Source: Vandiemenella viatica
Taxonomy: Eukaryota; Arthropoda; Insecta; Orthoptera; Morabidae
Reading direction: 5' to 3'
Assembly (NCBI GenBank): GCA_031002005.1
Contig: JARYHS010013630.1
Location: 29,537,504 to 29,601,503, forward strand
DNA length: 64,000 bases
Shown: piece by piece, positions 31,064-42,987 of the stretch
Numbering within the stretch: the stretch's first letter is position 1
Layout: every line of letters begins with the position of its first letter
Program-made: the position numbers and the translations under genes
The notes under the pieces: generated by a model
What the model was told of the DNA's origin: nothing
Seen by the model: only the letters and a program-made list of their open reading frames with translations
Databases searched by the model: none

Positions 31064-33076
31064 GGGCGCTACCTCACTGGGATGCCATGGCAGCGTGGCC
31101 AGCAGTTTAGTTCTGGCTACCTCTGGCAACCGAGCGTCGCCAAACACAGTAGCCACAGAGTAGCTAAGCCAAGAATGTTGAGTGCCTAGTCAGTCAAGTC
31201 ATTTGCGAATTCAAGGATGGACGTGGAAGAGATCACTCTTATTTATTATGTGCATCGCACTAAGATTAAAAAGATGAAACAGAAGAAATTATGGATCCAT
31301 CCTTTTATATCAGATCGAAGCCGAAGTGGTGTTTTCTCCAAACTATCTGAAGATGTAAGGAAATAATTTTTTCGCACAATTCCCTATTTGTCTGTCTCGT
31401 TGCGAGTCATCCTCAGGATCTGCAGAGGCTGCAAGCGAGTCAGGTTCTCTTATTCCAACAACCTTCTGCAGAAACAAAAGTTGTTTGAAATAAAAGTATT
31501 CACTTCTACGTGATCCACAACCAGACCCGGACTTCAAAGATTTTTGCTGGTTAAGTTTTCGAGTAAAACAACCTCAGATACTTTTCCACCTTTTCAGCAA
31601 ACCATCAGCTGAAAATAATAAATACGTTTAGTTTAGTCTTCCATACTTAGATCAGTTGTTAAATTAATATGTTTAGTAATTTTTGCTTTTCTTCTAGGTA
31701 GCTTGTGTCAGGATGTACATTCATGGATCTTTATTACAACTACAGACTCGGTTATAGAACAATTAGCACAATAATTAGTGTGTGACATTATATGTCAACA
31801 TCAAGAACAATTAATTGTTATGCCAAATACAGAGAATGATTGGGAACTTGCAAGTGGATTTGAAAAAAACGCAAACTTCTCTCATTGCATTTGTGCCACT
31901 GAAGGCAAACATATGACAGTTATTCAACCTATTCATACCGGATCATTATACTTTAATTATAAACATTGTTTTTCAATTGTTTTACTGGCCAGTGTGATGC
32001 TAATTACAACTTCACTTACATACACGTTGGAGCGTATGGGAAAAGCAGTGATTCAGCTATTTTTAAAGACGGTGGTTTTTAAACAAAGGTCAATAACAAA
32101 TCTCTAAATATTCCTCAGGCTAAGCCACTGGTTGAAAATGATGAAAATATCCCATACATGATAGCAGGAGATGAAGCTTTTGGCTTATATGAAAACCTCA
32201 TGTGACCGTACGGAGGACATAATCTTAATTACGAGAAACAAATATTCAATTACCGATTATCAAGAGCACGCCGCTACATCGAATGCACATTTGGTTTATT
32301 ATCCAACAAGTGGAGGATATTTCACAGGCCAATGAATGTACATATAGGTCTATAAAAAAAAGATTGAACAGGTATTCAGCATTTTGCACAATTTCGTATG
32401 TTCCAGAGATGGATTTTCTTACGAAGATACTCTGACGGTAACGGGATTTAAACCCACTATATATCGGGATCGTGACAGAGTAAGAACGGCACTCACAGTT
32501 CGAGACAAACTAGCAGAATATTTTGTGACAGAAAACCCACTTCCACGGCAAGACAAGTTAAATAAAAGTTAATAAATTTACGCTTACCTATTTTTTTTTT
32601 TTGGTTTGTTTGTTTTTTCATTCGTCATTTCATCTTTTTCTTTGAATAAATTAACTATTTCATCCCAACATTTAATTTTTAAATTACGATCTGAATAACC
32701 TTTTGATGCACTATCCCATTAACACGAACGGTTTTGAATTTCCACAATAAATCGTTCTGTATCAAAACTCATTTTTTATGATACAAATCACTGTTTTTAC
32801 AAATACTGTGCGAAAACTGGTTGAGCGTCAAACTTGGCAGCTGGCTGGCCACTGAGTGAGTGAGGTACAGCTTACACCTGTATATTTTGTTGGCGACGTG
32901 GCCAGCGCGCCAGGGTAGCCAGGTACGGCACAGGGAGCCGATTTTTGTGGCTACGCTTCCAATTCGGCGACGTGGCCAAACAGTCGCCAAGTGAGTTAGC
33001 TGCCATATGTTTCAATAGTAACTACTTGGATGCGTCGCTGGCCACATCGCCATGGCGTCCCGGTGAGGTAGCGCCC
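31064..33076 (+). mobile_element. PIF/Harbinger element, 2013 bp
   Basis: The terminal inverted repeats GGGCGCTACCTCAC.GGGA.G and beyond (about 40 bp, few mismatches) are flanked by TTA at 31061-31063 and 33077-33079, the superfamily target. It contains one HARBI1-type nuclease frame. It inserted into the dispersed CGACCCTTAAA repeat. Confidence 0.9.
31217..32572 (+). pseudogene. HARBI1-like Harbinger nuclease (broken)
   Basis: It starts MDVEEITLIYYVHRTK with LWIHPF. After a decayed stretch come LYFNYKHCFSIVLLA (usual YFNYKxFxSIVLLA), DEAFGL and a PYGG/LNYEKQIFNYRLSRARR block, then IECTFGLLSNKWRIF and FCILHNFV-like text. It ends at LPRQDKLNKS and a stop at 32572. The first catalytic motif usually reads GAIDGKH; here it is CATEGKH, Asp to Glu. 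A Myb/SANT partner ORF is not present. Several stops and frameshifts. Confidence 0.88.
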
Positions 33077-33486
33077 TTAGTCTCCACTTTGGTCACATCA
33101 TATTTTAAGAAAGGAATTTTTCGAAATTCGACCCTTAAAGGACAAAAGTATCAATATTTCTCCAATGCATTTTTTTGTCACGAGCCATTTCTCACTCTTC
33201 ATATCTAACCGATATAGATAAATGAAGTATCATTTTAATGTATTCGCCATGGTCACATTATCATATATATACCAATCTCGCGACACGATGTTTGTCAGAG
33301 AAACTCCAAAACTACTTAACCGATTTTGATGAAATTTGGCTTACTGTGTGTAATTTTGTCCAACTTTGATAGTATAGATTTAATCTCGATTATTGGCCTC
33401 AATATTTATAATTTCGAATTAAATGTTAATTAAATGTTTGACATAGGACAATGGTTTGTAATTATTTGTAAGTTCCGTAAGTTTGA

Positions 33487-33790
33487 GCGGTCTGGTGGTT
33501 CAGTGGTTAAGGCATCTGACTGGAGATCAAAAAGTCTCCGGTTTGAATCCCAGTCTTGGCGGGGATTTTCATAGGCACTTAACCCGGCCTTCACCTCTGG
33601 CACAGCTTGCTGTGTAATGTGAAGTACGCCAGAACGGTATCGTGGTTCGGATTCCACATTAAACTGTAGGTCCCCTATACCTGGCAGGATTGGCATGCTA
33701 GGTTAAGGCAGCTACGACAGGGGCGGAATGCAGAGCCAGTAGAAACCCTGTCACCAGGTCATTACGACCACACAAAATTATCATCATATT
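33487..33790 (+). mobile_element. tRNA-derived SINE, second family, copy 1
   Basis: The head has an A-box-like TGGTTCAGTGGTTAAGG and B box GGTTTGAATCC, spaced as in a tRNA. The body is CACTTAACCCGGCC, GTGGTTCGGATTCCACATTA, AACTGTAGGTCCC and GGTCATTACGACCAC. The body differs from the main SINE family of this window. Copy 2 lies about 700 bp downstream. Confidence 0.65.
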
Positions 33791-34185
33791 TCCATAAGTT
33801 TCTAACAGATGGCGATGTGTTAATTTATTGACACAACACTAGGTTATCTAGGTTGGGTAACCATCCAGTAGATGACGTTATGTTTCAGTTTCTTTATTCT
33901 ACAGTCTATTCCACACCATATGTGTTTATGTTTACGACATGCTGTGTATCTATACTAATATTATAAATGCGAAAGTAACTCTAGCTCTCTGTCTGTTTGT
34001 TACATTTCTTGGGCTAAACAGCTAATCCGCTCGTAATGAAATTGGATGAGGAGATGCTATTTGGCATTAGTATGGACATAGCATACTTTTTTCTGTATAA
34101 ATAATGCATGTTGTCATATAATTTTGAAATATTATTGAACAGCGATAGACAGACGTGTAGGTCTCTGTATTATCTTTCCATATAG

Positions 34186-34390
34186 TGGTCTGGTAACTTA
34201 GTGGTTAAAGCACATGCTTACCGATGCTTGGAGCGTGGTTTGTGGTTCAAATCCCCGTGGAAGCAAAGATTCTTATGAGTCACACCTGGACCGTCAGTTG
34301 TTCGGATTGCATGCTTAACTGTAGATACTACAAATTTAGGGGTGCAATGTGAGGCCAATAGTAGGTAGTCTAGCAATACTGTGGCTGTAC
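34186..34390 (+). mobile_element. tRNA-derived SINE, second family, copy 2 (diverged)
   Basis: Head GGTCTGGTAACTTAGTGGTT with B box GGTTCAAATCC, then CACACCTGGACCGT, TTCGGATTGCATGCTTAACT and GTAGATACTACAAATTTAGG, matching the order of copy 1 with many substitutions and a deletion. Confidence 0.55.
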
Positions 34391-34437
34391 ACTTTTTTAC
34401 CGTACATTGATCCCTCAGAGGTTGTTAGACTGGCAGT

Positions 34438-34438
<1 letters not shown>

Positions 34439-34486
<48 letters not shown>
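34439..34486. repeat. (GT)n microsatellite
   Basis: About 23 GT units in a row, uninterrupted. Confidence 0.9.
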
Positions 34487-34489
<3 letters not shown>

Positions 34490-35262
34490 CTATAAATGCG
34501 GAAGTAAGTCCCTGTCTTTTTTTTACATTTCAACAACTAAATGGCTATACTAATATTGATGGAATTTGACAAGGAAATGCTTTGTATCTGTAGGACATTT
34601 TTTCGGTATGAATAACAGTTGTAGTCACGAAATTTTGAGAACTTATCAAATGGTGACAGAGAGACGGATGTGTGTGTTAGTCTGTAATGTTACGTCGGTT
34701 GCTCAAGCTGTGCTTCTTGCGCATTATTTTAGTGTATGATTTGTTAGTAAATTTCGTTTACAGACAAAATGTATTATTTATTATAGATGTTGATTTTCTC
34801 TGTACTATTACCTGGTGTCTACTTAAATGTTTCTGGCATCAGTTTATTTTGCCTTCTTTTTTGACATGCCTTGCAGGCGTAAACTGGCCTAAGGTATAGC
34901 TCTAGCAGAGTACGAGCAACCAAAGTTAATAAAACCCTAGAATCAGATGCTCATGATGAGGAAAGAAGAAAAGACCATGCTGAAATTGCACTGCCCTTAA
35001 TTAACCCACCCCCCCCCCCCCCCCAACACACACACACATTCCCACACCTTCGTTTGTTTTTCTGTTTTTAAATATGTTGGAAATTGATTCTCTTCAGGAG
35101 ACAGGTTCGACGGTAGAATGATATATTCATGGCTTTCCTGTCATATTATGCTGACTCGGTGTTGTTTGGGACCAATCATACATTACCAACAGCTTTCTAT
35201 ATTCAATTCTGGCAACAAAATTCTTAATCGACAAGTACAAAGTCACGGGTATCAGCTAGTAT

Positions 35263-35324
35263 TTTAAGAAAATAATTTTTCGTAATTCGACCCTTAAATG
35301 GCAAAATTACAATTATTTCCATAA

Positions 35325-35364
<40 letters not shown>

Positions 35365-35640
35365 TCATGAGCTGTTTATGTCCCTTGATATCTAACCGAA
35401 ATCGAGAAATGAGGTATTATCTTAGAAATTAAGATCTCTGCTTTGGTCTAATCATATTTTAAAAAATGAATTTTTGAAATTCGACCCTTAAAGGGCAAAT
35501 GTATTAATATTTCTACGTGTTATGAGCTATTTATCTCCCTTGATAGCTAACCGATATAAATAAATGAAGTATCATATTAAAATTAACGTCACTGCCATGG
35601 TCACATTATATTTTAAGAAAGTATTTTTTTCGTAATCTGA
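35263..35640. repeat. Tandem CGACCCTTAAA repeat units
   Basis: Two complete units and the start of a third. The motif ATTCGACCCTTAAA recurs at about 35285 and 35479, with GTCATGAGC / TTATGAGCTATTTAT, CTAACCGA and GGTATTATC / AGTATCATA in the same order. The first unit holds a T37 run at 35327-35363. The same units occur dispersed at 29641-33240 and 57690-57870. Confidence 0.7.
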
Positions 35641-36489
35641 TTACATTGCATCTGGCGCCGGCATGTGTGGAAACAGCCTTACACTAAACAAATATTTGCT
35701 ACACCCAAGTGCGGTTCAACTTTTCATTATATTACAAGCATTCAACCATTTATTTGCGAAATTTTCGCACAGGTCGTCTAGTTGATATAAATCCTTATAA
35801 GATGTCACATATATCTGAAGCCTCCGTATAAACCATAGCACATTAAATAGTGATTCATGGTATGTTTTATCTGTGTCAGTAACTGCAGAAAACTTATTTA
35901 TGCTATTGTTTTCATTACATTGCATTTAATACTCTCTTTACATATGTATACATTATATCTACAGCGGCTCAGTTGATAGAACTAAAAACCTAAAACATTG
36001 ATAGTAGTCATTGATATATTGTAAGACTGCTAAACACCCTTGCTGCGCTGCATGCGCAAAGAAGATACTGTGCACTATTTATGCACTGCTGAGCCTTTGC
36101 TGTCCATTGAGCCTGGAGAAGCTCCAGCAGTCACAGCTCCCCCGAGCAGAGAGTATCAGTCATAGGAATAACTGTACTAGATCTAGCATTAGTATATGAC
36201 AATTTGCATTACACTTCTGGCTACCGTGGTTCCGGTGACTACAATAACTACTTCACAATAACAAATGTCAAAGTTTTTTCTGTTATCACCAAGTCACTCA
36301 TATTCAATGTGGGAGAACTTTCCTATTAAAATATTCCAAGTTACAGACAACCCTATGGCCTATGAATGCATAGATTTCTGTGGTCACTGTCAACATTATC
36401 TTGGTTATCCGGGTGGAACCGTATCAATCATTGTTCTGTATTCAACATCTGCAGAAGAGGCCAGCAGACATATGGTCAGCCCTATGGGC
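35641..36489. other. No recognised feature
   Basis: Short unrelated frames (for example 36011-36199 and 36265-36504) show no family motif. Base composition is a little less AT-rich around 36030-36160. Nothing assignable. Confidence 0.35.
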
Positions 36490-37075
36490 AGGGTTGACAG
36501 GTAATATTGGCTATCTTTTAACAACGAAAAAATTCATATGGTGTAAAGAGCACCTAGGAAGATTTCTGATGTGCTTGTAAGGGTGAAAGACAAGTGGGAG
36601 AAATTACAAATACTGGGTGTTTATCAAATACTCTATAGCTGTGGCCAGGTGTATATAGCAAAAGAGGATGCACCATACAGGAAAGGCTGAACACATAAGA
36701 TATTTTAAAAATAATTATGTCAGTAAAACAGCTGATGTACAGCATTCAGCTGACAGTGGGCATGTTATTTTGTTCAATGACACTGGTTCAGAAAAGCAGA
36801 CTGTAGCCGGATGAGTCAAAAAAGATATTGAAATAAGAAAAGACCTTCTAATATGAATGCAGCCAGTGGGTTACAGCTTGAGCAAATAATTGTCATGCTT
36901 GCTCAGGAAACACAGGATGCAAGTGTCCATTGGACCAGCAACACTGAAGGCGGGAACTTAGCGACATCACCAAACAGTTAGCATGTGCTTCAAAAGTTAT
37001 TTATAGGCAGCAGCAATCCCAGGCATGATAGTCCTCTCATGAAAGGTAAAGAATGATGGCTGAGATGTCAGGTTT
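36490..37075 (+). pseudogene. PLE GIY-YIG fragment (different family)
   Basis: In mixed frames: IGYLLTTKKFIW, then SDVLVRVKDKWEKLQILGVY and QILYSCGQVYIA (GIY...YIG core, YIG changed to YIA). EHIRYFKNNYVSKTADVQHS and ADSGHVILFND follow, matching the EHxxHxx...SAVAEHxxxxGHxIxF part of PLE endonucleases. The tail (from about 36950) matches 27930-28110. Stops and frameshifts throughout. Confidence 0.65.
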
Positions 37076-37843
37076 CAAACAATTGACTTACTCGGAAAAA
37101 GCTCTCTCTCTTCAAAATCACCCCCTATTTAATATTATTTCATTTCTTTATGGCACCCACTAACCAATGCTAAATTGAACTTACTTTCATTCTCACAATA
37201 TTGATACATTCAAAGTTTGCACCACTCCTTCAAGATCCTGTCATAGCATTCACTGGCAACCAATGAAATTGACTCATTCATGAAATGGACTTGGCTATGG
37301 GCACTTGCTCAAGCCTTGCCCAGCACCTTATTTTCTCTCACACATAATAAAAAAATCACAGAAAAAAAAAATGCTTCCATTTTATGATGAAGGATCTAAT
37401 CAGGATCAATGCATCACAGATGGAAGCTTTTATGTCCCTAAGACTACAGAAGATTGGAGGAAGTTCACTTCCATCCACCTATACAGTGGAAGCATGTGCA
37501 ATAAGAGAAGCTATAAAATACAGTCAAACTTTAAAAGCTACATAAATTATTTTTAGTGACTCCAAAAGTGTTCTCCAATCCAAGGCCAATAAAATATTAA
37601 CAAGTACCACAGCATTATTGCTGGCAACATGGAGGAAATCCAGGAGTGCCTACATCTAAATACTCTGCAATTCACAAATATTGCGGTTGGCAGAGGGCAC
37701 TTTGCACCGAAACGAACTCTGGGCATTCCAATCTCAAATAGCCCAAGAAAAGAAAGAATACATAAAAGCATCAGTAGATCATCTTATTTCTTTAATTTCA
37801 TCATTCCTCTCATTGTGACGTAAACAAAATGATTAACAAAGTA
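37076..37843. other. No recognised feature
   Basis: AT-rich intron DNA. The frames at 37305-37556 and 37629-37823 have no recognisable motif. Confidence 0.35.
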
Positions 37844-39132
37844 TGAGGGCGAATCAAAAAGTAGGTTTCACTTCCAAGTTATGGCCATTTATGAAGCCAC
37901 CTACACACAAGCAACACGGCTATGACAACATACAACGTAAATTCACTTTTCCACATTGTCCCCAAGAGGCTGTAAACATTTCTCGGAGCAGTCGACCAAC
38001 TTTTCGATTCCGGATGTGTAGAAATCGCCTCCAGCACTATGTAACCACCTGGAGACAGCTGCTTTCATCTGTTCATTGTTTCGGAATCATCACCCACCGA
38101 GATCCCTTTTCAGCTTACCAAACATATGATTATTGCATAGTGCTAATCTGGACTGTATGGAGGATGTTGCCATACCTCCCACTTGAATCGTTGCACCAGT
38201 TCAGACGTTTGGTGGGCTGTGTGAAACGTTGCGTTATAGTGCAACAAAATCACACTGGCGCTCAATTTTCCCTGCCATTTTCCTTTAATTACCTTACGCA
38301 ACCGGTTCAACGTTTGACAATACGAAGTCAAGTTGATTGTCGTGCCTTTCGGCATAAATTTCACATGCACAAGACATTCCATATCAAAGAACACTTTCGC
38401 CATCACCTTTCCTGCTGAAGGTTGAACCTTAGTCTTCTTTCATGGTGGCGATGTGGTGTGCACCCATTCCATCGATGTTCTCTTTGTTTTGGGGGTGTAG
38501 TGGTGGACCCACGTTTCATCTCCTGTAATGATTCACTGCAGAAACTCATTGCCTTCCACAGAATACCATTGCAAAAATGACCATGATGATTGGAAACATT
38601 GTCCCTTGTGAACATCAGTGAGCAGATGTGCGACCCATCTTCGACACAGTTTACGAAATCCAAGGTGCTGGTGAACAATGGAGAACACACTGCATACGAA
38701 ACGTTCAGCATGCTGGCAATTTCCTGCACCAATTCTCTCAATTATCACATCCCCATGGTCAACATTTGCAATAGTACTGGACATTGTGGGCCTGCCTTCA
38801 CGATATTTGTCCATGAAATCCGAGTGTCCAGTGACAAATTGCTTACACCACTTTACAATACCTGGGTGATAAATTGTACACTCAGCATATACAGCAGTGA
38901 TTTCATGGTGAATGTCCATGCAACTGGGCCATTTGGCCCACAGAAATCTGATTGTTGCGCTCACCTCCAATTTGGAATAAAAATCCGCGCACACATCAAG
39001 ACAGGATACCACAGCAACCTTCCTATTGGACGTATCAGCAGTTACTGTAGAGTGCTCTGCATTGGCCAGTGTCATGACACACAGCGTGCTCTCGCGGCTA
39101 GCTAGTGTAACTTACTTTTTGATTCGCCCTTG
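37844..39132 (-). mobile_element. mariner-type element 2, 1289 bp
   Basis: The terminal inverted repeats TGAGGGCGAATCAAAAAGTA and CAAGGGCGAATCAAAAAGTA are flanked by TA at 37842-37843 and 39133-39134. It has a minus-strand transposase remnant. Length is typical for mariner. Confidence 0.9.
37880..39075 (-). pseudogene. mariner-type transposase (decayed)
   Basis: Reading down from 39075: ATIRFLWAKWPSCMDIHHE (N-terminal helix region), TIYHPGIVKWCKQFVTGHSD, YREGRPTMSSTIANVDHGD and MLNVSYAVCS-like HTH text. Further on are FDMECLVHVKFMPKGTTIN, LLHYNATFHTA and PPYSPD. The middle catalytic Asp (usual HDNA) is Tyr (HYNA). Many frameshifts. It is a different lineage from the other two mariners by TIR and protein. 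Confidence 0.8.
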
Positions 39133-39321
39133 TATTTCATTTCACTTGTAAATGAAAGAAGAATTTCACATATTTCCCAACAAATTCGGATGAAACTGAT
39201 GTTATCTATCTGCCATACAATCCTAGCCCAATCAATGTATGAATTGTGTTACAAATAGCAAATAGTGTAGCAAATAGTCACAAATTGAGCAGCTCTTCTC
39301 TAAACTTTCTCTGATGTGTCA

Positions 39322-39558
39322 CCGAGCGTGGTGGTGTAACGGATAGCGTTCTGGCCTCGCATTCGGGAGGACGGCGGTTCGAATCCCCGTCCGGGCATCC
39401 AGATTTGGGTTTTCCATGGTTTCCCAAATCACTCCAGGCAAATGCCGGGATGCTTCCTTCAAAAAGGCCATGGCCGAATTCCTTCCCATTCCTTGCCCCC
39501 ATCCTTTCCCGTTTCTAAAGACCTCGCTGTTAAGATACATAAAGCAGTTAAAAAAAAA
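39322..39558 (+). mobile_element. Full-length tRNA-derived SINE (main family)
   Basis: It starts CCGAGCGTGGTGGTGTAACG (A-box region). The B box is GGTTCGAATCC, then CATCCAGATTTGGGTTTTCC, CACTCCAGGCAAATGCCG, CCATGGCCGAATTCC, ACCTCGCTGTTAAG and an A9 tail. Flanks TCTGATGTGTCA (39310-39321) and TCTAATGTGTCA (39559-39570) form a 12-bp duplication with one change. It depends on a partner LINE for movement. Confidence 0.9.
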
Positions 39559-40129
39559 TCTAATGTGTCAATCAATCTATAGCAATAAGGAATCCCAAAC
39601 TTCACAACAGTACCTAATGCAAATGTGGATGCACAGGAGTTCTATAAGCTACTTCCTTTGTATGAGCACTCTAATTCTTCAAAATATGACCTATTAATCT
39701 TAACCTAGGATTAGCTTTATCCAAAACGAAAAGCAATGGGTCCCATTTCATGTTGCTTAGTACTATTATGCCCTATTACTTAACAGAATGAACCACGTCA
39801 TCAACTCTGCTGTTTACTTTCCACTCATGAGCAAATGGATGATTTTCGTTAGTTACGTGCATTGCTTTGCACTTTTTGCCGTTTAGTTTAAGTTGCCATT
39901 TATAGCATCATTCCAAAATAACATCCAGATCCTACTGAATTTCTAAGCAATCATCTTACTTCCCTATAGATAACTGCAACATCAGCAAACAATTGCAACC
40001 TGCTATTAACGTTGTCACCAAGCTCATTTATTAAAATTAAGAAAAGAAGTTGCAGCAGCAAGAAAGAGCAAAGAAAATAGGCATGTTTTTCCTTGAAAAT
40101 AGATAATTATTTAACAATGTGACTAATGT

Positions 40130-40460
40130 CTATCTCAATTACACTAGCAAATGAAGGGTATACCAGGGTGGGGAGATAGAGGCCAGGGAGGTATCTGATA
40201 TCCAGAATGTGTTGTTAGGCCACCCAGAATTCAGATGGCAAGTGGTTTTAGGGAGTACTCTGATGGTTCTTAGCATGAAACAATTATTGTGGTCATCAGA
40301 GTTGCAAGAACTGGAATGGAAAGCAACCAGGAGATTGACAGTTTAGGAATAAACTGATTGTCTGTGACCACTCATTCTGATGAATGGCAGATTCAAGGTG
40401 AGGCCGATGTAAGAACCTTGCAACAGCTCCCTCAGCCTCATGTTGACATAGGGGGACAAA
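40130..40460 (-). pseudogene. PLE C-terminal fragment
   Basis: The minus strand encodes HQNEWSQTISLFLNCQSPGC, corresponding to DQNEWPQANS... in the PLE at 19385. After breaks it gives PKTTCHLNSGWPNNTF and ISDTSLASIS, matching the PKTTATSELRRWELAYQ..LDTRHPPGL end. No pseudo-LTR is visible. Confidence 0.5.
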
Positions 40461-40469
40461 CCAAAAAAT

Positions 40470-41095
40470 TATAATGCTCAATGTGTTTACATATCTGTCT
40501 ATGATTCTGTGCTGTACCCGCTTTCTCCTACCCAAATGTTTAATTTATTCCACTTTTATAGTGCCTTTGTTTCCTAATAATCCAATATGTGTAATTTTTT
40601 ATCCCACACAAAGCTACTATGTATTGAATTTCATTGCATGATACAACATCAACTTTTATCTTTTCTTTATTTTAAAGGGGGGAAAAAATCAAGCTCAGTC
40701 AGTAAACAAACCAAAACTTTCCAAAATAGTTATATACATGGCTCATTTCATATCAGTAGTTTCTAATATTTCCTGACCCAAAAAATAAATTAATGCTGCT
40801 GGGGTGTGATGATATTATACTGTCATAGACTGGAGAGCAAAAGCATTTGAGACAGCTGGCATTGTGCACTGTAGGCACCTGTGTTAATAGAAAACAAATT
40901 AATTAAACACAGATTCAACCATATAAGGAGTGATGTTCACAGTATCAGTAACAGTTGAACACAGTATGGGTAACATGCAAGTACATTTGAGCATGAGAAA
41001 ATTGCTTGGGCCTGACAACTGGATCATTCCACTCCAAAATCATGCAGGATTTTTTTTTTTAAAGTGTGTTCTGCAAGTTGGTAAGAAGAGAACAT
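40470..41095. other. No recognised feature
   Basis: AT-rich intron sequence with no coding or repeat structure I can support. Confidence 0.35.
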
Positions 41096-41098
41096 AAC

Positions 41099-42987
41099 AG
41101 TTAAGAGACAGCAGGTCAGTAGGGAATATTTGAAACAACTAAACACGGAGTTAATAATAGCAAAAAAGCTGGTTAAATGTGAGTTTATGAAGGATATTAT
41201 CAGAATATTATTGAGAGATGCATCTAAAAATTTCTATGGCTATATTAGAAAATTGAGGGGAAGGGAGGGTTTTGATTTATAGATAAGGATGGAGAAGAAG
41301 TTACTGAGGATTTGAAAAAGACAGCGATTTTAAGTAACTGGTTTATTGAGACCATTAGGGACAATGAATTAGAAATGGGATGGTGTAAATCGGTAAACAA
41401 GCTTAACAACACAATTAGAAAATGAGCAAACCACAAAATTTAAATTTACTCTGAGGATATCATGAAGGAACTAAAAAGCTGGGGGAAAAAAACTTAACAA
41501 GGCTGGTGTTGATAATATTAATTTAGATGTCTTAAAGACAGTGGGACATGATATTATATCTTATCTTGAAATATTATTTAAAAATTGAGTCTGGATGCTT
41601 ACCAGAGGAATTGAAAAGTGCAATAGTAGTACCGGTATATAAAGGAGGTATGAGAAATAGAGTCGAAAATTATAGGCCAATTAGTTTGACATCAGTGGTG
41701 GGTAAATTAATGGAGAGACTGATATGCAGCCACAACAGAAATACGTGTGAGGAGCGTAAGTGATTTTGAAGTCGGTAACATGGCTTTAGTTAAGGATATT
41801 CGTGCGAATCTTTGTTAGTAGGATATATGCAAGATATTTCAGATGAAATAGACACGGAAGCCAAAATTGATAGTGTTGCACTAGACCTTTCAAATGCCTT
41901 TCAAAGAGTGAGCCGTAAAATGGTAGTAAATAAGGTAAAAGCTATTGGAGTGGATGAAAAAGTGATTTGCTGGGTAGAAGAATTTTTAAAAGCTACGAAA
42001 TAAAGTAACAAACCAAGTAGAAGTAAAAATGAGAGTGCCACAGGGTAGTGTATTTGGACCATTGTTCTTCATTATTCTAATGATTGATTGTGTTGATGGT
42101 TTAATATCAGAAGTTAGGTTGTTTGCAGATGACATAATGCTTTATAAAAGGATCAAAATGGTAGAGGACTGTGAAAAGCTGCAGGGTGATCTGGACAGGA
42201 TATCTAGCTGGGTTGGTAAACATGGGATGAAGATAAATGGAAAGAAGAGTCAGCTTATTAGATACACAGATAAAAAATCAAATGTTAATTATAACTACAA
42301 GGTGGGAAAAGAACTGATGCATAAATGAAATATTAATATTGGCATAACATTTGATAATCTCAACTGGGCAGGACACATTGGACATGTAGTAGGAAAAGTT
42401 TTCAAAATCCTTCGCTTGTTGGAGAGAGTGTTGGGGGAATGTACAAGAGAAGTAAAGGAACTGTGTTACAAAACGTTGGTCAAACCATTGCTTGAATGTG
42501 GTGGTGTAGTATGGGACCAACATTTCGGGTATCAAATATAAGAGTTGGAGAGAGTGCAAAGAAGGGCTAGATTTGTCTCTGGAAATTACCGTAGAACACA
42601 ATCAGTAACCAATATGATAAAAGAGTTCAAACTGAATTCATTTGAAGACAGAAGGAGGGTGAAAAGAGTCATTGGAGTGAACAAGGCGTACATTGGTGAT
42701 GAAGCGTGGAAAATATTGATGTAAGAATTAAGAGTAATACATGGAAGGGAAAAGATGACCATGATCACAAGCTGGTACAAAATTTAAGTCACAAGGGTGT
42801 GGGAAGATTTTCTTTCATAGGTAAAAGGGCCAAGGATTGGAATAAATTACCAAGAGAATTGATAAATAATTTACAAAAAATGTTGAAACAATTTTAAAGG
42901 GCAAAAATAGTTGGGTACAAGAAGGGGGAAAATAGGTGTTTATGGAAATTGCTGGTACAGTGTGCGCTCCTTCGCAATTAAAGTTGT
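41099..42987 (+). pseudogene. Jockey/CR1-like LINE reverse transcriptase
   Basis: Landmarks in order: a pre-RT helix (MKDIIRILLRDASKNFYGYI, LIDKDGEEVTEDLKKTAILS), LPEELKSAIVVPVYKGG, ENYRPISLTSVVGKLMER, VALDLSNAFQRVSR (usual DLSKAFDxV; the catalytic Asp position reads Gln), VPQGSVFGPLFF, VRLFADDIMLY (catalytic FADD intact), WVGKHGMKINGKKS, KPLLECGGVVWD and the C-terminal ELNSFEDRRRVKR block. Multiple stops and frameshifts. The 3' end carries GTGTGCGCTCCTTCGCAATT, shared with the two other 3' copies. Confidence 0.88.

Larger units (their letters stand above)
29641..33300. repeat. Dispersed CGACCCTTAAA repeat, host of a mariner and a Harbinger
   Basis: After removal of the two insertions, 29641-29684, 30978-31063 and 33077-33240 form one continuous unit resembling 57690-57870: TATTATTTCTATAAGGTA, TTTTTTTGTCA, CTTAACCGAAA.CAATGAATGAGG, TGTCATTTTAAA, CACTTTGGTCACATCA and ATTCGACCCTTAAA. 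The tail (33241-33380) has CCGATTTTGATGAAATTTGG, Helitron-like text. Confidence 0.65.
33950..35262 (+). mobile_element. Helitron/Helentron-like non-autonomous copies
   Basis: It begins TATACTAATATTATAAATGC (33951), with GCGAAAGTAACTCTAGCTC and CTGTCTGTTTGTTAC. A second similar start lies at 34488-34530. The 3' end AAAGTCACGGGTATCAGCTA at 35240-35259 is the classic insect Helitron-like terminus. Fragments such as CGAGCAACCAAAGTTAATAAA near 34910 recall Helitron coding remnants. A SINE (34186-34390) and a (GT)n tract (34439-34486) lie within. Boundaries are approximate. Confidence 0.45.

Noticed and set aside
33487..33560. tRNA gene at the head of the 33487 SINE
   Set aside because: A and B boxes are present, but the acceptor stem does not close and a SINE body follows, so it is a tRNA-derived SINE head.
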